Of a DNA stretch of 64,000 nt, positions 62,697 through 64,000 are shown in pieces. A model generated the notes under the pieces. It saw only the letters and a list, made by a program, of their open reading frames with translations. It searched no databases and was not told the DNA's origin. The DNA comes from Leptospira vanthielii serovar Holland str. Waz Holland = ATCC 700522 (GTDB taxonomy: Bacteria > Spirochaetota > Leptospiria > Leptospirales > Leptospiraceae). Numbering within the stretch: the stretch's first letter is position 1; each line of letters opens with the position of its first letter. Where the stretch lies: contig NZ_AOGY02000070.1 of the NCBI RefSeq assembly GCF_000332455.1, positions 1 to 64,000 of the forward strand, in the 5' to 3' direction. A program made the position numbers and the translations under genes.

Positions 62697-63728
62697 CTAA
62701 AACAAATCAATCGTTTCAAAGCCTTGTAATAATTGGACTTCGACCTTATCGTCTTGAGCTCGTTTCAAAATATATTTCATATTCGATTCAAAATCATCTC
62801 CTAGTTGGAGGTTTGGTTCCAAAGGAACGGAAAGTGGTTTGAAAAAATTATCCCAGTGGATCGGAATGAGCAGTTTGGGTTTTAGAGTTTGTACAGTTTG
62901 CCTATAGAACTGTTCCTGGAATGGAATGGGTTGTAAGGAAAGTTGGGCAATTCCTAAAAACAAAACATCTACTTTTACTTTGTCCAAGGCCCCTTCTACA
63001 AAGTTTGTACTGCTTTTGATAAGAATTTTATTTTTTCCATGTTGGATAAAAAAGTCAAAAGTCCCTCCTTCGATAAAGTCTGTTGCTTTGACTGGTGGGA
63101 TGAGTGGAGATTCGATATTGGGATGGTTCGGATCGGTTGCATTTGTTTTTCCAAATATGCGAAAGGGAGGTGTGTGTTTGGATTCTAAAACGGTGATGGT
63201 AAACTTTCCTATTTGAATGGGTTTTCCTGGTTGGAACTTCTCCATTTGATTTTTGGTGAGTCCGGCTCCAAGGCCTACGTTCAGAGTAGAGGAAGAACCA
63301 AATAACTTCGCCTGTGTTTGTTTGGCGACAAGGGGTGCATCCATTACATGATCATAATGGGAATGACAGACAAAAATGGCTTTCAGTCGTTCGATTTTAG
63401 CTTTGTCGATTACAGATTGAACCGTAGATGGATTTGATTCTATTTTGGAAAAAGCAGTTTTCCATAAAGAAGGCCTAGAAAAAAATCCATCTGTTAAAAT
63501 TTGTGTTTCTCCATCATCTAACAGAATCGATGTGGTGCCGAGAAAGGTGGCACGAATTTTTCCTTTGGGAATGGGGTTCGTATTACTTTCATGTGGGAAA
63601 TAAGAATCATAATGGCTTAAGGTTCCGGAAGGACGAAAGGCACAATGAGAACAAAAGAGAATGAGTAAACAATAGAGAATGGAAAACAAAGGTTTTGGTT
63701 TTTTGAGAAGACTCGTTTTGTTTAGCAT
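62697..63728 (-). CDS. MBL-fold hydrolase (UlaG-like), lipoprotein
   Basis: A 343-residue metallo-beta-lactamase-fold protein. The N-terminus LFSILYCLLILFCSHC looks like a lipoprotein signal. The metal motif is FVCHSHYDHVMDAPL; later KSSTNFVEGALDKV, ADVLFLGIAQ-like VDVLFLGIAQLSL and LIPIHWDNFFKPL carry further ligands. UlaG/NAPE-PLD-type proteins hydrolyse lactones or phosphodiesters; the substrate here is unknown. Confidence 0.82.
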   Translation of the reverse strand: MLNKTSLLKKPKPLFSILYCLLILFCSHCAFRPSGTLSHYDSYFPHESNTNPIPKGKIRATFLGTTSILLDDGETQILTDGFFSRPSLWKTAFSKIESNPSTVQSVIDKAKIERLKAIFVCHSHYDHVMDAPLVAKQTQAKLFGSSSTLNVGLGAGLTKNQMEKFQPGKPIQIGKFTITVLESKHTPPFRIFGKTNATDPNHPNIESPLIPPVKATDFIEGGTFDFFIQHGKNKILIKSSTNFVEGALDKVKVDVLFLGIAQLSLQPIPFQEQFYRQTVQTLKPKLLIPIHWDNFFKPLSVPLEPNLQLGDDFESNMKYILKRAQDDKVEVQLLQGFETIDLF

Positions 63729-63826
63729 AACGATACAAAATTTACAGAAAGAAATCCAAATGGCAAACTATTTCTATTTCCATAATAGATTGGATCCTCC
63801 AGAGCGAGAGGGATTTGCAGGACTTG

Positions 63827-63896
63827 GTCTCCGGACGAAAGGCGGCCGGAGACGGGAGCGAACGCGGACTCCGGAAAAGCCCGGACCCAACGGGTC
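63827..63896. repeat. GC-rich hairpin cluster
   Basis: GTCTCCGG / CCGGAGAC (63827-63853) and GACCC-AAC-GGGTC (63884-63896) in a locally GC-rich stretch unlike its surroundings. An ORF runs through it but its Arg-rich translation does not look like a protein. Confidence 0.4.
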
Positions 63897-63981
63897 TCGC
63901 CAAACAAAAGATAACAAATGAGCGTATTGTTTTGGATTGGTTGGCAGTTTTCTTTAGGTGGAAGATAGTCTAAGAAACAAT

Positions 63982-64000
63982 ATGAAAACAATCAACTCAG
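63982..64000 (+). CDS. Possible gene start at window edge
   Basis: ATG 63982 opens a frame MKTINS that continues past the window. An AAGAAACAAT stretch precedes it, not a strong ribosome site. Too short to judge. Confidence 0.25.

Noticed and set aside
63722..63991. ORFs on both strands at the right edge
   Set aside because: The GC-rich hairpin patch creates Arg/Gly/Pro-rich translations on both strands; no ribosome site or family motif.
1..64000. tRNA, rRNA or CRISPR array
   Set aside because: No tRNA T-arm pattern in a cloverleaf context, no rRNA-like stretch and no regularly spaced direct repeats were noticed by eye; a covariance search was not possible.

Overview
The window looks like chromosome from a Leptospira, most likely a non-pathogenic (saprophytic) lineage. 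The evidence is a moderately AT-rich sequence, a Loa22-like OmpA lipoprotein, many short-lipobox lipoproteins, NADase-type glycan-binding and NHL-repeat lipoproteins, several 7TMR-DISM sensor proteins, a crotonyl-CoA carboxylase/reductase and the overall gene mix. No rRNA, tRNA or CRISPR array was recognised. Gene calls come from reading translations and motifs by eye; nothing was searched against a database.

Layout. 1-3.2 kb: a degenerate IS30-type element sits between a 5'-truncated HmuY-like lipoprotein gene and a 5'-truncated acyl-CoA dehydrogenase gene. 3.2-6.35 kb: an acyl-lipid desaturase, its flavin/2Fe-2S reductase and a divergent FabR/DesT-type TetR regulator, with two matching palindromes between them. 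6.4-12.8 kb: a PAS/HisKA_2 sensor kinase, a QueD/PTPS-family enzyme, small proteins, an MDR reductase, a glyoxalase-fold protein and crotonyl-CoA carboxylase/reductase. 12.8-17.3 kb: a tightly packed minus-strand cluster with an MbnP-like four-Cys protein, its MbnH-like di-heme partner, an unknown lipoprotein, an outer-membrane-type protein and a Cys/His-rich exported peptide; this looks like a periplasmic metal (copper?) system. 17.4-29 kb: a SpoIIE-type phosphatase sensor, Na/Pi symporter-like protein, SlyD-like isomerase, RRM protein, an AbrB/VapC toxin-antitoxin pair, and class II and class I fumarases 0.5 kb apart.

29-37.8 kb is an accessory region. Small, mostly AT-rich unrelated genes (Phd/PIN toxin-antitoxin, a broken PIN gene, YdeI-like, membrane protein, lipoprotein, a nucleosidase split by an IS3 element, DHFR-like, methyltransferase, DUF3147, broken DUF1801) are separated by related repeats of the form GCATAAC ... 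GTTCGTTATGCGAAAT. This resembles an integron cassette array without an integrase, and is the main structural oddity of the window.

37.8-64 kb returns to ordinary chromosome: Loa22-like protein, RluA, TerC, a 7TMR hybrid kinase divergent from a NarL-type regulator, SixA-Hpt, an NHL lipoprotein, PstS-like and OmpA-like proteins, an acyltransferase, a sulfatase-fold lipoprotein, a lipase plus two MaoC hot-dog hydratases, a HicB antitoxin with only a remnant of HicA, VanX- and VanW-like proteins, thioredoxin with a CsoR-like palindrome upstream, a Crp-fold regulator and an MBL-fold lipoprotein. A repeat of about 95 bp occurs at 37.65 kb and, inverted, at 56.75 kb.
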